From Svornostia abyssi (GTDB lineage Bacteria; Actinomycetota; Thermoleophilia; Solirubrobacterales; Solirubrobacteraceae), in the NCBI GenBank assembly GCA_024666565.1, contig CP088295.1, positions 4,960,001 through 5,024,000 of the forward strand: a stretch of 64,000 bases of DNA, given 5' to 3'. Below the pieces are notes generated by a model, which ran no database searches, was not told the origin of the DNA, and saw nothing but the letters and a program-made list of their open reading frames with translations. Shown here one piece after another: positions 24,999-33,253 of the stretch (position 1 is its first letter; each line of letters opens with the position of its first letter). The translations under genes and the position numbers were made by a program.

Positions 24999-25685
24999 AT
25001 GCCTGCTCACGGTCATGACCATCCCGTCGCCGTCGTCGTCGGCGCCGGCCCGGGGATCGGCACCGCGATGGCCGTGCGCTACGCCACCGCCGGCTACCGC
25101 ACGATCGGCATCGCGCGCAGCGACGCCTCGCTGACGGCGCTGCGCGCCGCCGGCGCCGCCCACGGAGTCGACCTCGGCACCGCCACGGCCGACGCGGGGA
25201 ACCCCGCCGAGCTCACCGCCGCCCTCGAGCAGATCGCGGCCGCGCACGGACCCATTCGCTCGGCGCTGTACAACGCCGCCGACCTCTCACGCGGGCGCAT
25301 GCGCGACGTCACCGGCGAGCAGCTCGCCGCGTCGCTCGCCGTCAACGTCGTCGGCGCCCAGGCCATGATCCAGGCGCTGCGCGGCCCGATGGCCGAGGCG
25401 GGCGGCGGCACGATCCTGCTCACGGGTGGCGGGCTCGCGCTGGCCCCGAGCCCCGTCTTCGGGCCCCTGTCGATCGGCAAGGCCGCCCTCAGGGCGCTGA
25501 CCCTGGTCGCGGCGCGCGACCTCGATCGCCAGGGCATCCACCTCGCCACGCTCACCATCCAGGGCTTCGTCGCGGAGGACGGCGACATCGCCCCGGCACG
25601 CGCGGCGGAGGCGCTGTGGGCACTGCATGAGCAGACGCGGGACGGCGGGTGGGACGTCGAGCGCACGCTCGACGCGGGCGGCTGA
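24999..25685 (+). CDS. SDR-family protein lacking the catalytic Tyr
   Basis: 228 residues from ATG 24999. Nucleotide-binding loop VVGAGPGIG replaces the usual TGxxxGxG, and the NAA-like segment is YNAADLSRG. At the active site the normal YxxxK reads LSIGK, so Tyr is replaced by Leu, and the Ser position is in LLTGGGLAL. The protein probably is not a standard alcohol dehydrogenase. It may be a divergent reductase or a binding protein. Its stop abuts that of the convergent phosphodiesterase. Confidence 0.82.
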   Translation: MPAHGHDHPVAVVVGAGPGIGTAMAVRYATAGYRTIGIARSDASLTALRAAGAAHGVDLGTATADAGNPAELTAALEQIAAAHGPIRSALYNAADLSRGRMRDVTGEQLAASLAVNVVGAQAMIQALRGPMAEAGGGTILLTGGGLALAPSPVFGPLSIGKAALRALTLVAARDLDRQGIHLATLTIQGFVAEDGDIAPARAAEALWALHEQTRDGGWDVERTLDAGG

Positions 25686-26670
25686 CTACCGCCCGCACGC
25701 GGCGGGCGGCGCGTGGCTCCGGAGCACGCGCTCGAACGCGCGCGGCTGCGCGGTCATCACGCCGTCGACGCACCAGTCCAGGAGCTTCGTCCACGTCGCC
25801 GGCGTCTCGCCGTCGTCGCTGAGCCACGTGTGCCAGGCGTAGCCGGCCGCGTGGGCCTTGGCCACATTCGCCTCGGTGGTGACGTCGAGCTTCGCGCCGT
25901 CGAGCTCGTAGGTGATCGGCAGCTGGAACGCGACCACGCCCGGCCCGGGTGAGCCGCCGCCCAGCAGGAACGCCGCGCTCCCGTCGACGCCGGGCGCGAC
26001 CGGGATGTTCGGCGCGAGCTGGTGGAAACGGTCGACCGCCTGCTGCTTGAACGAGACGACGATGAGGTCGCGGCGCGGAGAGTTCTTCAGCAGCCGCGCC
26101 AGCACCTCCGCGTTGCGGACGTACTCGGCGACCTCTTCCTTCTTCGTCCGGCCCTTGATCTCGATGTTGATCGGTGTGCGCGGGAGAGCGCGCAGCACCT
26201 CGCGCAGCGTCGTGACCCGGAAGTCGGCCGCCGTGGCGCCCTTCGGCGGGCGGCGCTTGCCCGTCGCCACGCCCCGGAACCGATAGGCGCTGCGCGGCCG
26301 GTTGTGGCGGTAGGCGTCGTCGCCCGGCGGAGAACCAGTAGGCGCCGTCGAGTTTGCGGATCTCGTTCAGCGTCTTCGACGACACGAGCCCGCGGCCGTT
26401 GGTGACCCGGTCGACCGTCGTGTCGTGCATGACGATCACCTCGTTGTCCTTCGTCACGCCGACGTCGAGCTCGAGCATGTCCGCGCCGACGCGCAGCGCC
26501 TGCTCGAACGCGTACATCGTGTTGGACGGGTACTCGTCCTCACCGCCCTGGTGGGCGATGTTCAGCGGCCGGCGCTCCAGCCAGGGGTTCGTGGCCGCGG
26601 AGGCGGGCGCCGCGCTGAGCGCGATGGCCGAGCCGAGCAGGACCGCCAGGAGGGGACGCAGGCGGATCAT
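25686..26670 (-). pseudogene. Glycerophosphodiester phosphodiesterase, frameshifted
   Basis: A signal peptide (LLAVLLGSAIALSAAPASA) and the GDPD N-terminal core (NIAHQGGEDEYPSNT, LELDVGVTKDNEVIVMHD) run from ATG 26670 to about 26335 (GAYWFSAG). One extra base there moves the sense to a second frame, which continues FRVTTLREVLRALP, INIEIKG, LIVVSFKQQAV and CVDGVMTAQP to the stop at 25686. Restored, it would be a ~328-residue secreted phosphodiesterase hydrolysing lipid-derived glycerophosphodiesters. Single-base insertion: error or recent loss. Confidence 0.8.
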
Positions 26671-26688
26671 CCGCCACGAAGCGTAGCT

Positions 26689-28213
26689 CTAGCGAGCAGA
26701 CGTGACCGGCACTCGCGCCGGCTCGAACACGTAGTCGTCCAGCGGGAACGTCCGCGCCGCGCGGAACGCCTGGCCTGAGCTGGTGGGCCGCAGGAACGTC
26801 GTCGCCCCGTGGCGGTCGAAGTAGTAGCTGTTCGACGTCGCGCAGTTCCCGGCGTGCCAGAGCGACCGGCTCAGCTTGTCCTCGGCCTCCGCGGTCCACC
26901 GCTCCGCTGCGTCGCGGCGGACCTCCACGGTGGTCGCGCCGCGGCGCGCCGCCGCCTGCAGCACCCGGACGATGTGCGTCGACGCGACCTCCACGAGCAC
27001 GTGCCACGTCCCGCCCGTCCACCCGTACGGACCGAAGATCATGAAGTGGTTGGGCAGCCCGGGCATGCTCACGCTCTCGTACGACATCGGGCGGTGGTCG
27101 CGGTAGAAGGCCGCGAGGTCGAACCCGTCGCGGCCGCGGACCGGGCGCGCCTCGAAGGGCTCCGGGTCGGTGGCGAGCCAGAAGCCGGTGGCGAGGACGA
27201 TCGCGTCGACCTCGCGCACCTGTCCGTCTGCGGTCTGCACGCCGGTCGGGGTGATCCGCGCGATCGGGTCGGTCACGAGGTCGACGTTCGGCTTGGTGAA
27301 CGCCCGCAGGTACGTGTTCGACACCGCGGGGCGCTTGCAGCCGATGTCGTAGTCGGGCGTGAGCCGGGCGCGCAGCTCGGGGTCGGGGACCTGCTGGCGG
27401 TACCAGAGCTCGCGGGCCGCCCACGCGCCCATGCGGCCGACCCACCCCCACCGCGCGTACTCGACGACCCCGGTCACGAGTCCCGCCTCCACGCCGCGCG
27501 TGGCGACCCGCCGGACCGTCTCCTGCACCGCGCGGGAAGCGGCGGTACAGCGCGCGGACGACGCGTGGCGTCTGCGGGTCGAACTTCGGGCCCACCCAGA
27601 TCGGGGTGCGCTGGTAGACGTCGAGCCGCGCCGCGCGCCGGGCCAGACGCGGCACGATCTGCACCGCGCTGGCGCCCGTCCCGATGACGGCGACCCGCTT
27701 GCCGGCCAGATCGATGTCGTCGTCCCAGCGCGAGGAGCGCAGCACGTCACCCTGGAAGTCGGCCACGCCGTCGATCGACGGTTCCTTCGGCTCGAGGAAC
27801 GGCCCGATCGCGCTGATGACGAACCGGGCGGTGAGCTCCTGGCCGCTGACGGCCAGCCGCCACAGCTGCGCGTCCTCGTCCCACGTGCGCGCGGTCACGT
27901 CGGCGCCGAAGCGGATGTGCGGGCGCACGCCGTAGCGGTCGGCGCAGTGGTCGACGTAGCCCTTGACCTCGGCGCCACGCGCGAACACGCGCGACCAGTC
28001 CGGGTTCAGCTCAAAGGAGAACTGGTAGGCCTGGGCCGGGACGTCCACCGCGATGCCGGGGTAGACGTTGTCCCGCCAGGTGCCCCCGACGTCGTCGGCG
28101 CGCTCGAGGATGACGAAGTCCTCGATGCCGGCCCGCCGCAGGGCGATGCCCATGCCGATGCCGGAGAGACCGGCGCCGATGATCGCGACGTGGTGGTCGG
28201 GTGCGGGGGGCAT
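26689..28213 (-). pseudogene. Flavin-containing (Baeyer-Villiger-type) monooxygenase, frameshifted
   Basis: From ATG 28213 one frame encodes FAD motif IIGAGLSGIGMG, GGTWRDNVYPG, the NADPH motif VIGTGASAVQI and YQRTPIWVGPKFDP. Near 27535 the frame breaks after LYRRFP. A second frame continues RAVQETVRR, DYDIGCKRPAVSNTY, VLATGF, MIFGPYGWTGGTW and DRHGATTFLRP to the stop at 26689. Joined length would be ~507 residues, right for the family. Substrate unknown. The break is at a GC-rich run (CCCGCGCGG). Confidence 0.82.
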
Positions 28214-28282
28214 CCCGGGGAGGACACTACGGAATTGATAGTGCCGGACGCAAGCGCCTCGGTGCTGCGTGCGCCCGCCTCA

Positions 28283-28355
28283 AGCCGCCGAGCGGATTCG
28301 AACCGCTGACCCCTTCATTACGAGTGAAGTGCTCTACCAGCTGAGCTACGGCGGC
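28283..28355 (-). tRNA. tRNA-Thr (anticodon CGT)
   Basis: 73 nt. Acceptor stem GCCGCCG/CGGCGGC, D-arm GCTC-AGCTGGTA-GAGC, anticodon stem CTTCA/TGAAG around CTCGTAA, and T-arm AGCGG-TTCGAAT-CCGCT all pair perfectly. Loop centre CGT reads ACG threonine codons. CCA is not encoded. Its 5' half, from the anticodon loop outward, is repeated at 38036-38077. Confidence 0.95.
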
Positions 28356-28359
28356 GAGG
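28318..28359. repeat. Left direct repeat (attL-like) inside tRNA-Thr
   Basis: 42 bp starting exactly at the anticodon loop and running through the D-arm and 5' acceptor strand to 4 bp beyond the tRNA. It matches 38036-38077 with one mismatch (28351 G versus 38069 T), in the same orientation. Similarity stops abruptly at the anticodon-stem side, as expected for an integrase crossover in the loop. Confidence 0.8.
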
Positions 28360-28715
28360 GCCTGGAATTGCGGCTACTCGAGAATCGAGGCGAACGCCAA
28401 ATCCCATCACCTGAGGTCACGATACTGCAGCCATACTGCACGCCGGGCCCCGCCGGCACGATAGCGACGTTGCCGTCGACGGCACGACTGAGCCCGGAGC
28501 CGGACACTTCACTCCGAGGCAACGCGCATCGCCCAATCCAACTGCCTATGACAACAAGGACGGCGTCCGCGCCAGTGGGTACTTCGCACGAGGGGCCGAG
28601 GACTCGGGCGGGCCATTTCTCACGAGCGCGAACGTGACATGCGCCTCGCCGGCTTCCACCCAACCCGAAGCCCTCCTTCGACCGCCGCTACTAGGTAGCC
28701 GGCGGAGGCTCCGCT
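28360..28715. other. Non-coding left end of the island
   Basis: No convincing gene on either strand. It holds the left TACTGCA repeat pair at 28422-28440. Short open frames here look like chance frames. Confidence 0.5.
28422..28440. repeat. Left arm-type site: ATACTGCA-GCC-ATACTGCA
   Basis: Two direct copies with an 11-bp period (one helical turn), 62 bp inside the left boundary repeat. The same arrangement, GTACTGCA-CTA-GTACTGCA, occurs near the right boundary. Spacing and position fit integrase arm or accessory-factor sites. Confidence 0.6.
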
Positions 28716-29381
28716 TCATCTCGCTTGGTGTCCGGCGAGTGGGAACACCGCCAGTACGCGGGTGGCTTCGGGCGCAAAGGTCTTGTTGGTTTCGACCAGC
28801 TCGACGTGGTCGGCCCGCCACGCTCCGAGCGGGAGGCCCCGGCGCTGAACCGCCCATCGGACAACAGGTGCGACCGGGCCGTCGCCGAACCGAAGGACAT
28901 TGGCGGCGCCCAACTCGTTCCGCCGCGCCGCGAGAGCGCCGGACGAGGGCGGGAGGCCAACCGCGATTCGAAGTCTCGCCCGCAACGCGGCGAGGCCCCC
29001 GTCAGAGGCCTCGGCCGTGGCGAAGAGGGTCGCATCCGAGATGTTCATTCCGGTGAGCCGCATGGAGATGGGCGAACACTTCTTGATCTCCTCGGCAAGG
29101 CTCGCAAGGTAGTCCGGGTCGCCGATGCGGCTAGCGATCGGATCGAGGTTCAGTGCCGTGACATGCAGTGACTCCGGCGGATAGAGGAAGTGCCCCTTGC
29201 CACCCCTGGACTCGAGCTCGCGGGTCGAGCGTGCGATCACCTGAGCGATGGGCTGCGGCACACGGATGACCGTCGTGAGATATGTCGTATTCGACCGGTG
29301 CGTGTTGCGGGTTGCACGACCCACACCGAGCCCGACGATATGGCGGGCCGCAAGTGCGTTCCAGAGCAACCGGTTCCCCAT
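28716..29381 (-). CDS. 2H-phosphoesterase-like protein
   Basis: 221 residues from ATG 29381; the true start may be later because the first ~30 residues are Arg-rich. The first H-x-T motif is SLHVTALNLD, and the second signature would be DHVELVETN, an H-x-E rather than the standard H-x-T/S. The spacing of about 110 residues fits the 2'-5' RNA ligase/cyclic phosphodiesterase (2H) fold. It is divergent from the six-gene operon and may belong to the same island function. Substrate unknown; it could also be a degenerate member. Confidence 0.55.
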   Translation of the reverse strand: MGNRLLWNALAARHIVGLGVGRATRNTHRSNTTYLTTVIRVPQPIAQVIARSTRELESRGGKGHFLYPPESLHVTALNLDPIASRIGDPDYLASLAEEIKKCSPISMRLTGMNISDATLFATAEASDGGLAALRARLRIAVGLPPSSGALAARRNELGAANVLRFGDGPVAPVVRWAVQRRGLPLGAWRADHVELVETNKTFAPEATRVLAVFPLAGHQAR

Positions 29382-29523
29382 AGGTTCCGAGCCTGCCAGG
29401 TTCGAGACAGGGCTTCTAGCGCCGTTGCTGCAACCAGAGGGTCGGCGGCCTGAGCGGCGTCACGAGGAACCGTGCCGTACGTCACACAGCCTTTCTCCAC
29501 CTTGTCACAACGGTGCAAGTGCG

Positions 29524-31587
29524 ATGCATAGAGTCCGCGATCTCGTTCAAGACTCGTTGTTTGATCTAAGGACCTATATGCAAGATTTCGGTGATTACCG
29601 GTCGGTCCTACAACGCGCGCTCCGGGATGCGAACGGCGATCCTCGTGAGCTCGTATCACTGGTGCTGCGCACCAGTTCCGGTGAGGTCGACGGCCTCGTC
29701 GCGGCACTCGCGCGCAGGTCCGGCCCCGAGGCGTTCGCCACCTCGCTGAGCGCCGCGTCCGGACTCGACACCGAGCCGCTGCTTGAGGTCACTCGCGCTC
29801 TTCTCTCGGAGCCGGTCCTGCTGACGGGAGCTGAGGCGGCCGCCCTGGTACTCGCTGACGCTGAGATCGAGCTGGCCTTCGCGTACGCGGGCACATCGGA
29901 ACTCGCGCTGTGCGACGCGACCGCTCGCACACCAGGTATCGAGCTTGTCAACGGTCGCGGCGACAAGGAGAGCGCCTTTATGGCCGCAGGCGCGAACCTC
30001 CTGCGACCGCGGCGCGGCGTCGCCATCATCCACGGCGCCCGCGGCTTGACCAATGCGGGCGGCGCGATCGCCGACGCCCGCAAGAACGACATCGGCCTCG
30101 TGGCGCTCGTGGGCCTCCCGTCAAGCTCCTCGGTGCGTTTCCTGCCGCCCCACGCCGACCCCGACCTCATTCATGCCATGGGCCACTTTGCCGCCTGGGC
30201 GGACGAGATCGGCCCGATCCCAGTGGATCCGGCGGACGCTACCGCCCATGCCTCCCAGTACGTCGCGGCGCTGCGCGACGCCATCGCCGCGGCTTGGTCC
30301 GTTCCCGCCGGCCCCGCACTCCTCGGCGTCCCGCAGGACATCGCCGAACGGCGCTGGGTGCCGGTAGAGGTGATCGAGAGCCCGGTTCCTGCGCGCGCGG
30401 GTCACGCCATACGTGATCATGAGCTCGCCGATGTCGTCGTCGCCCTAGACGAGGCGACGGCGCCCGTGGTACTCGTCGACGACTACGCGCTGAAGTACAC
30501 CGGCGCCGGCGCGGCGCTCAGGCGATTCTCCGAGCGGTTCGACGCCCCGATTCTCCAGGTCCGCTATCAGCGCGGCCCGATGCTCTTCGAACGTCTGCGC
30601 TACGAGACGGTCCCTAGTTTTCTCGGCTGGCACGACCCAGGCTCGGCGGAGCATCGCCGGCTGATGGACGACTGCGATCTCCTCGTCACCGTTGAGGATC
30701 ACAACATCTACGAGCGCGTCGTTGGAACCCTGCCGTCGGCGCGCAAGCTTGCCATCACCTCATCGGTAGCGACAGTCCGCAAGAACGAGTATCTCCAAGA
30801 CGGCGACCTCACGCTCGAGGGCGCGCCGCCAGCGCTGCTCGGTGCACTTGCCAGCGCACCGCGGACGGACGAGCCCCGCGGCCCGTGGTGGGAGCCTGTC
30901 GCCCGGATAACGCGTCGCGGCAATCCCGACGCCCAGCGGTTCCGGGCCTCCGTCGCCGGGGCGGTCTCCGCGGCGCTCGGGCGGCTTCCCCGCCCGGTGA
31001 TCGTCGACGACAGTCAGATGCTGGGCGGCTTGCTGAGCGAGGAGTACGACGAACTCCCGCTCCCGGTGCGAGTCTTCGGCGACCACGGCGGATTCGTCGG
31101 CGGCGGGCTCAGCGTCGCGGCGGGACTCGCGCAGAGCGAACCCGGCGTCGCGGTGCTCTGCACGCTCGGCGACCAGGGCTTCACGAACGCGTTCCAGGGG
31201 CTCGTCGCAGTCGCGCAGGAGCAGGCGCCGGTGGTGTTCGTGGTCGCGAACAACGGTCGCAGCGTCTCGCTGCTCAAGCAGGCGCGGGCCGTGGACGAGC
31301 GGATGTTCGACGGCGGCGCGCACCGGCACTTGCTCAACCCCGACCTGACCTACGCGCAGATCGGCGCGGCCCTCGGGATTCCAACCCGTACGGTCGTGTG
31401 GTCATCGATCACAACCCAGGACGTGCTCGACGCGGCGACTCGGTCGCTGCAGGTCGCCCTAGACGACCTTTTCGCGAAGCGGGCCCCGGGGCTGATCGAG
31501 CTGATCCTCCCGAGTGACCCGCACCTGTGGGACGGCGTTTGGATCACGGCCGGTTTCGAGGCCCAGCCGCAGCCCGCTGCGGCATGA
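29524..31587 (+). CDS. Acetolactate-synthase-like ThDP-dependent enzyme
   Basis: 687 residues from ATG 29524, about 100 longer than acetolactate synthases because of a helical N-terminal extension (~residues 1-100). The PYR domain has the activating Glu in GDKESAF (E149). AIIHGARGLTNAGGAIADA corresponds to the GPGxTN region. The PP domain has FGDHGGFVGGGLSVAAG and a ThDP/Mg motif GDQ-x24-NN (549-577), with Gln in place of the third-position Gly. It would act on 2-oxo acids, either decarboxylating them or joining two units. First gene of the operon, ATGA overlap with the HAD gene. Product unproven. Confidence 0.85.
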   Translation: MHRVRDLVQDSLFDLRTYMQDFGDYRSVLQRALRDANGDPRELVSLVLRTSSGEVDGLVAALARRSGPEAFATSLSAASGLDTEPLLEVTRALLSEPVLLTGAEAAALVLADAEIELAFAYAGTSELALCDATARTPGIELVNGRGDKESAFMAAGANLLRPRRGVAIIHGARGLTNAGGAIADARKNDIGLVALVGLPSSSSVRFLPPHADPDLIHAMGHFAAWADEIGPIPVDPADATAHASQYVAALRDAIAAAWSVPAGPALLGVPQDIAERRWVPVEVIESPVPARAGHAIRDHELADVVVALDEATAPVVLVDDYALKYTGAGAALRRFSERFDAPILQVRYQRGPMLFERLRYETVPSFLGWHDPGSAEHRRLMDDCDLLVTVEDHNIYERVVGTLPSARKLAITSSVATVRKNEYLQDGDLTLEGAPPALLGALASAPRTDEPRGPWWEPVARITRRGNPDAQRFRASVAGAVSAALGRLPRPVIVDDSQMLGGLLSEEYDELPLPVRVFGDHGGFVGGGLSVAAGLAQSEPGVAVLCTLGDQGFTNAFQGLVAVAQEQAPVVFVVANNGRSVSLLKQARAVDERMFDGGAHRHLLNPDLTYAQIGAALGIPTRTVVWSSITTQDVLDAATRSLQVALDDLFAKRAPGLIELILPSDPHLWDGVWITAGFEAQPQPAAA

Positions 31588-32255
31588 CGCGGCTCGTCGG
31601 CACGGCAATCCTGCTCGACCTCGACGGGGTGCTCGTGGACTCCACCGCTGCGATCGAGCGGGCCTGGGCGACGTGGGCGAAGGAGGCCGGCGCGGACGAA
31701 GAGGCAGTCCTCGATGCGGTGCACGGCCGATCGGCTGAGCACTCCATCCTCGCGGGGTTACCAACCGCCGCGCCGAACGACATCGAGGCCGCGGTCGCGC
31801 GGGTCTTCGAGCTCCAGCTCGAAGACCTCGACGGCCTGGTGGCGGTCGATGGCGCCGCCTCGCTGCTGTCTGGGCTGGAGGATGGGCCGCACGCCGTAGT
31901 GACCGGATGCACCGGAGAGCTGGCTCGCCGGCGGCTGCGCGCGTCCGGACTTCCGGTTCCCGAACTCATCGTCGGCGCGGACGCGGTGTCGCGAGGAAAG
32001 CCGGATCCCGAGGGGTACCTTACGGCCGCATTCGCGCTAGGGGTCGTGCCCGCCGGCTGCATCGTGATCGAGGACTCGCCATCCGGCGTGCAGGCGGCGA
32101 AAGGCGCGGGCATGACGGTCGTCGGGGTCACCACCACCCACGCCGCGGACGTCCTCGGACACGCCGACGTCGTCACGGATAGCCCGGAGGATCTCGCGGT
32201 TGCCGACGTGCGCGGCGGCGTAGCGATCAGGGTTGGCGCTGAGGCTCGGCCGTGA
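31584..32255 (+). CDS. HAD-superfamily phosphatase
   Basis: 223 residues from ATG 31584. Motif I LLDLDGVLVDS, motif II VVTGCTGE (Thr in the conserved position), motif III Lys in SRGKPDPEGY and motif IV IEDSPSGVQAA define a subclass-I phosphatase of the beta-phosphoglucomutase/sugar-phosphatase type. ATGA and GTGA overlaps at both ends place it firmly in the operon. Likely removes phosphate from a sugar-like intermediate made by its neighbours. Confidence 0.9.
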   Translation: MTRLVGTAILLDLDGVLVDSTAAIERAWATWAKEAGADEEAVLDAVHGRSAEHSILAGLPTAAPNDIEAAVARVFELQLEDLDGLVAVDGAASLLSGLEDGPHAVVTGCTGELARRRLRASGLPVPELIVGADAVSRGKPDPEGYLTAAFALGVVPAGCIVIEDSPSGVQAAKGAGMTVVGVTTTHAADVLGHADVVTDSPEDLAVADVRGGVAIRVGAEARP

Positions 32256-33253
32256 GCGCCCGGGCCGTCACGCGCGCAGGACTCGGCGCGCTCGCGATCG
32301 TCGGAGCGCACCGGCTGTACCTCGCGGGGCACTGGCAGTGGACGCGGTTGAGCGTGAAGCGGATCGAGCCGAAGCTGGAGTTCGATCCGGACTTCCAGTT
32401 CTCCACGATCGGCAACCCGGTGTTCCTGAGCCGGCCCGACGCCGAAGCGACCGTGATCTACCTCGACGGCTTCCGCATCCAGCCGGCGGCGGAGATGCAC
32501 CGCGACTGGTTCGACGAGCTTCACGCCGCCGGGATCAACGTCATCGCGCCGGTCCTCGGGATCGCCAGCGCGCCGCTCGAGTTGCGCAACCGCGACTGGA
32601 GCTACCTCGATGACGCGCGCCAGGCCGTGCAGCTCCTCGACGTGGTCCGGACGGTAGCCGGGCCCGATCACCGCATCATCGTCGTCGCGTTCTCGTGGTC
32701 CAGCGCCCTTGCCGTGGGGCTGGCCGTCCGGCGCCAGGTCGACGGTGTGGTGCTGATCTCACCGATCCTGCCGCCGATGATCACGCCCGGCGACACGACC
32801 CGCTTCGGCGAGTGGGCGGCTCCCCGGTGGTGGGCGCCGTCGCTCGTCCCGCACGTCACTCGGCGCAAGGTCCGCGGTGGCGGATGGGATATCGCCGACC
32901 CCGAGCACAGGCGGCGCTCAAACACGACCGTCTGGAACAACCGCGAACTCCGGCTCACCCAGGTCCACCAGGTCTACCGCGCCGCAGAGTGGATGCGTGA
33001 CCGCACGGGGCCGAAGCTGCGCGACCAGCAGCTCGCGATCTTCGCCGGCGACTCCGACCGACACGTCGTCCCCGGTGTGCAGGCGAAGTTCGCCGAGATG
33101 CTCCGGCGTAACGGCAACGACGTCGACTTCCGGATGCTCGAGGGCTGCGGGCACTGTCTGCTGATGGATCACCGCCAAGCGGAGGTCAAGAGCGCGATTC
33201 GCGACATGGCACTCGGACGAGCACGTACCCCGGTTCCGGTGGTGGCGGGATGA
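32252..33253 (+). CDS. Membrane-anchored alpha/beta hydrolase
   Basis: 333 residues from GTG 32252. A hydrophobic N-terminal segment (AGLGALAIVGAHRLYLAG) suggests an anchor or signal. Nucleophile elbow is AFSWSSALA, so the usual GxSxG becomes FSWSS. The charge-relay Asp is in AGDSDRHVVP and the His is in GCGHCLLMDH. It could hydrolyse or transfer an acyl or ester group on the pathway product at the membrane, next to the MMPL exporter. Specificity unknown. Confidence 0.8.
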   Translation: MSARAVTRAGLGALAIVGAHRLYLAGHWQWTRLSVKRIEPKLEFDPDFQFSTIGNPVFLSRPDAEATVIYLDGFRIQPAAEMHRDWFDELHAAGINVIAPVLGIASAPLELRNRDWSYLDDARQAVQLLDVVRTVAGPDHRIIVVAFSWSSALAVGLAVRRQVDGVVLISPILPPMITPGDTTRFGEWAAPRWWAPSLVPHVTRRKVRGGGWDIADPEHRRRSNTTVWNNRELRLTQVHQVYRAAEWMRDRTGPKLRDQQLAIFAGDSDRHVVPGVQAKFAEMLRRNGNDVDFRMLEGCGHCLLMDHRQAEVKSAIRDMALGRARTPVPVVAG

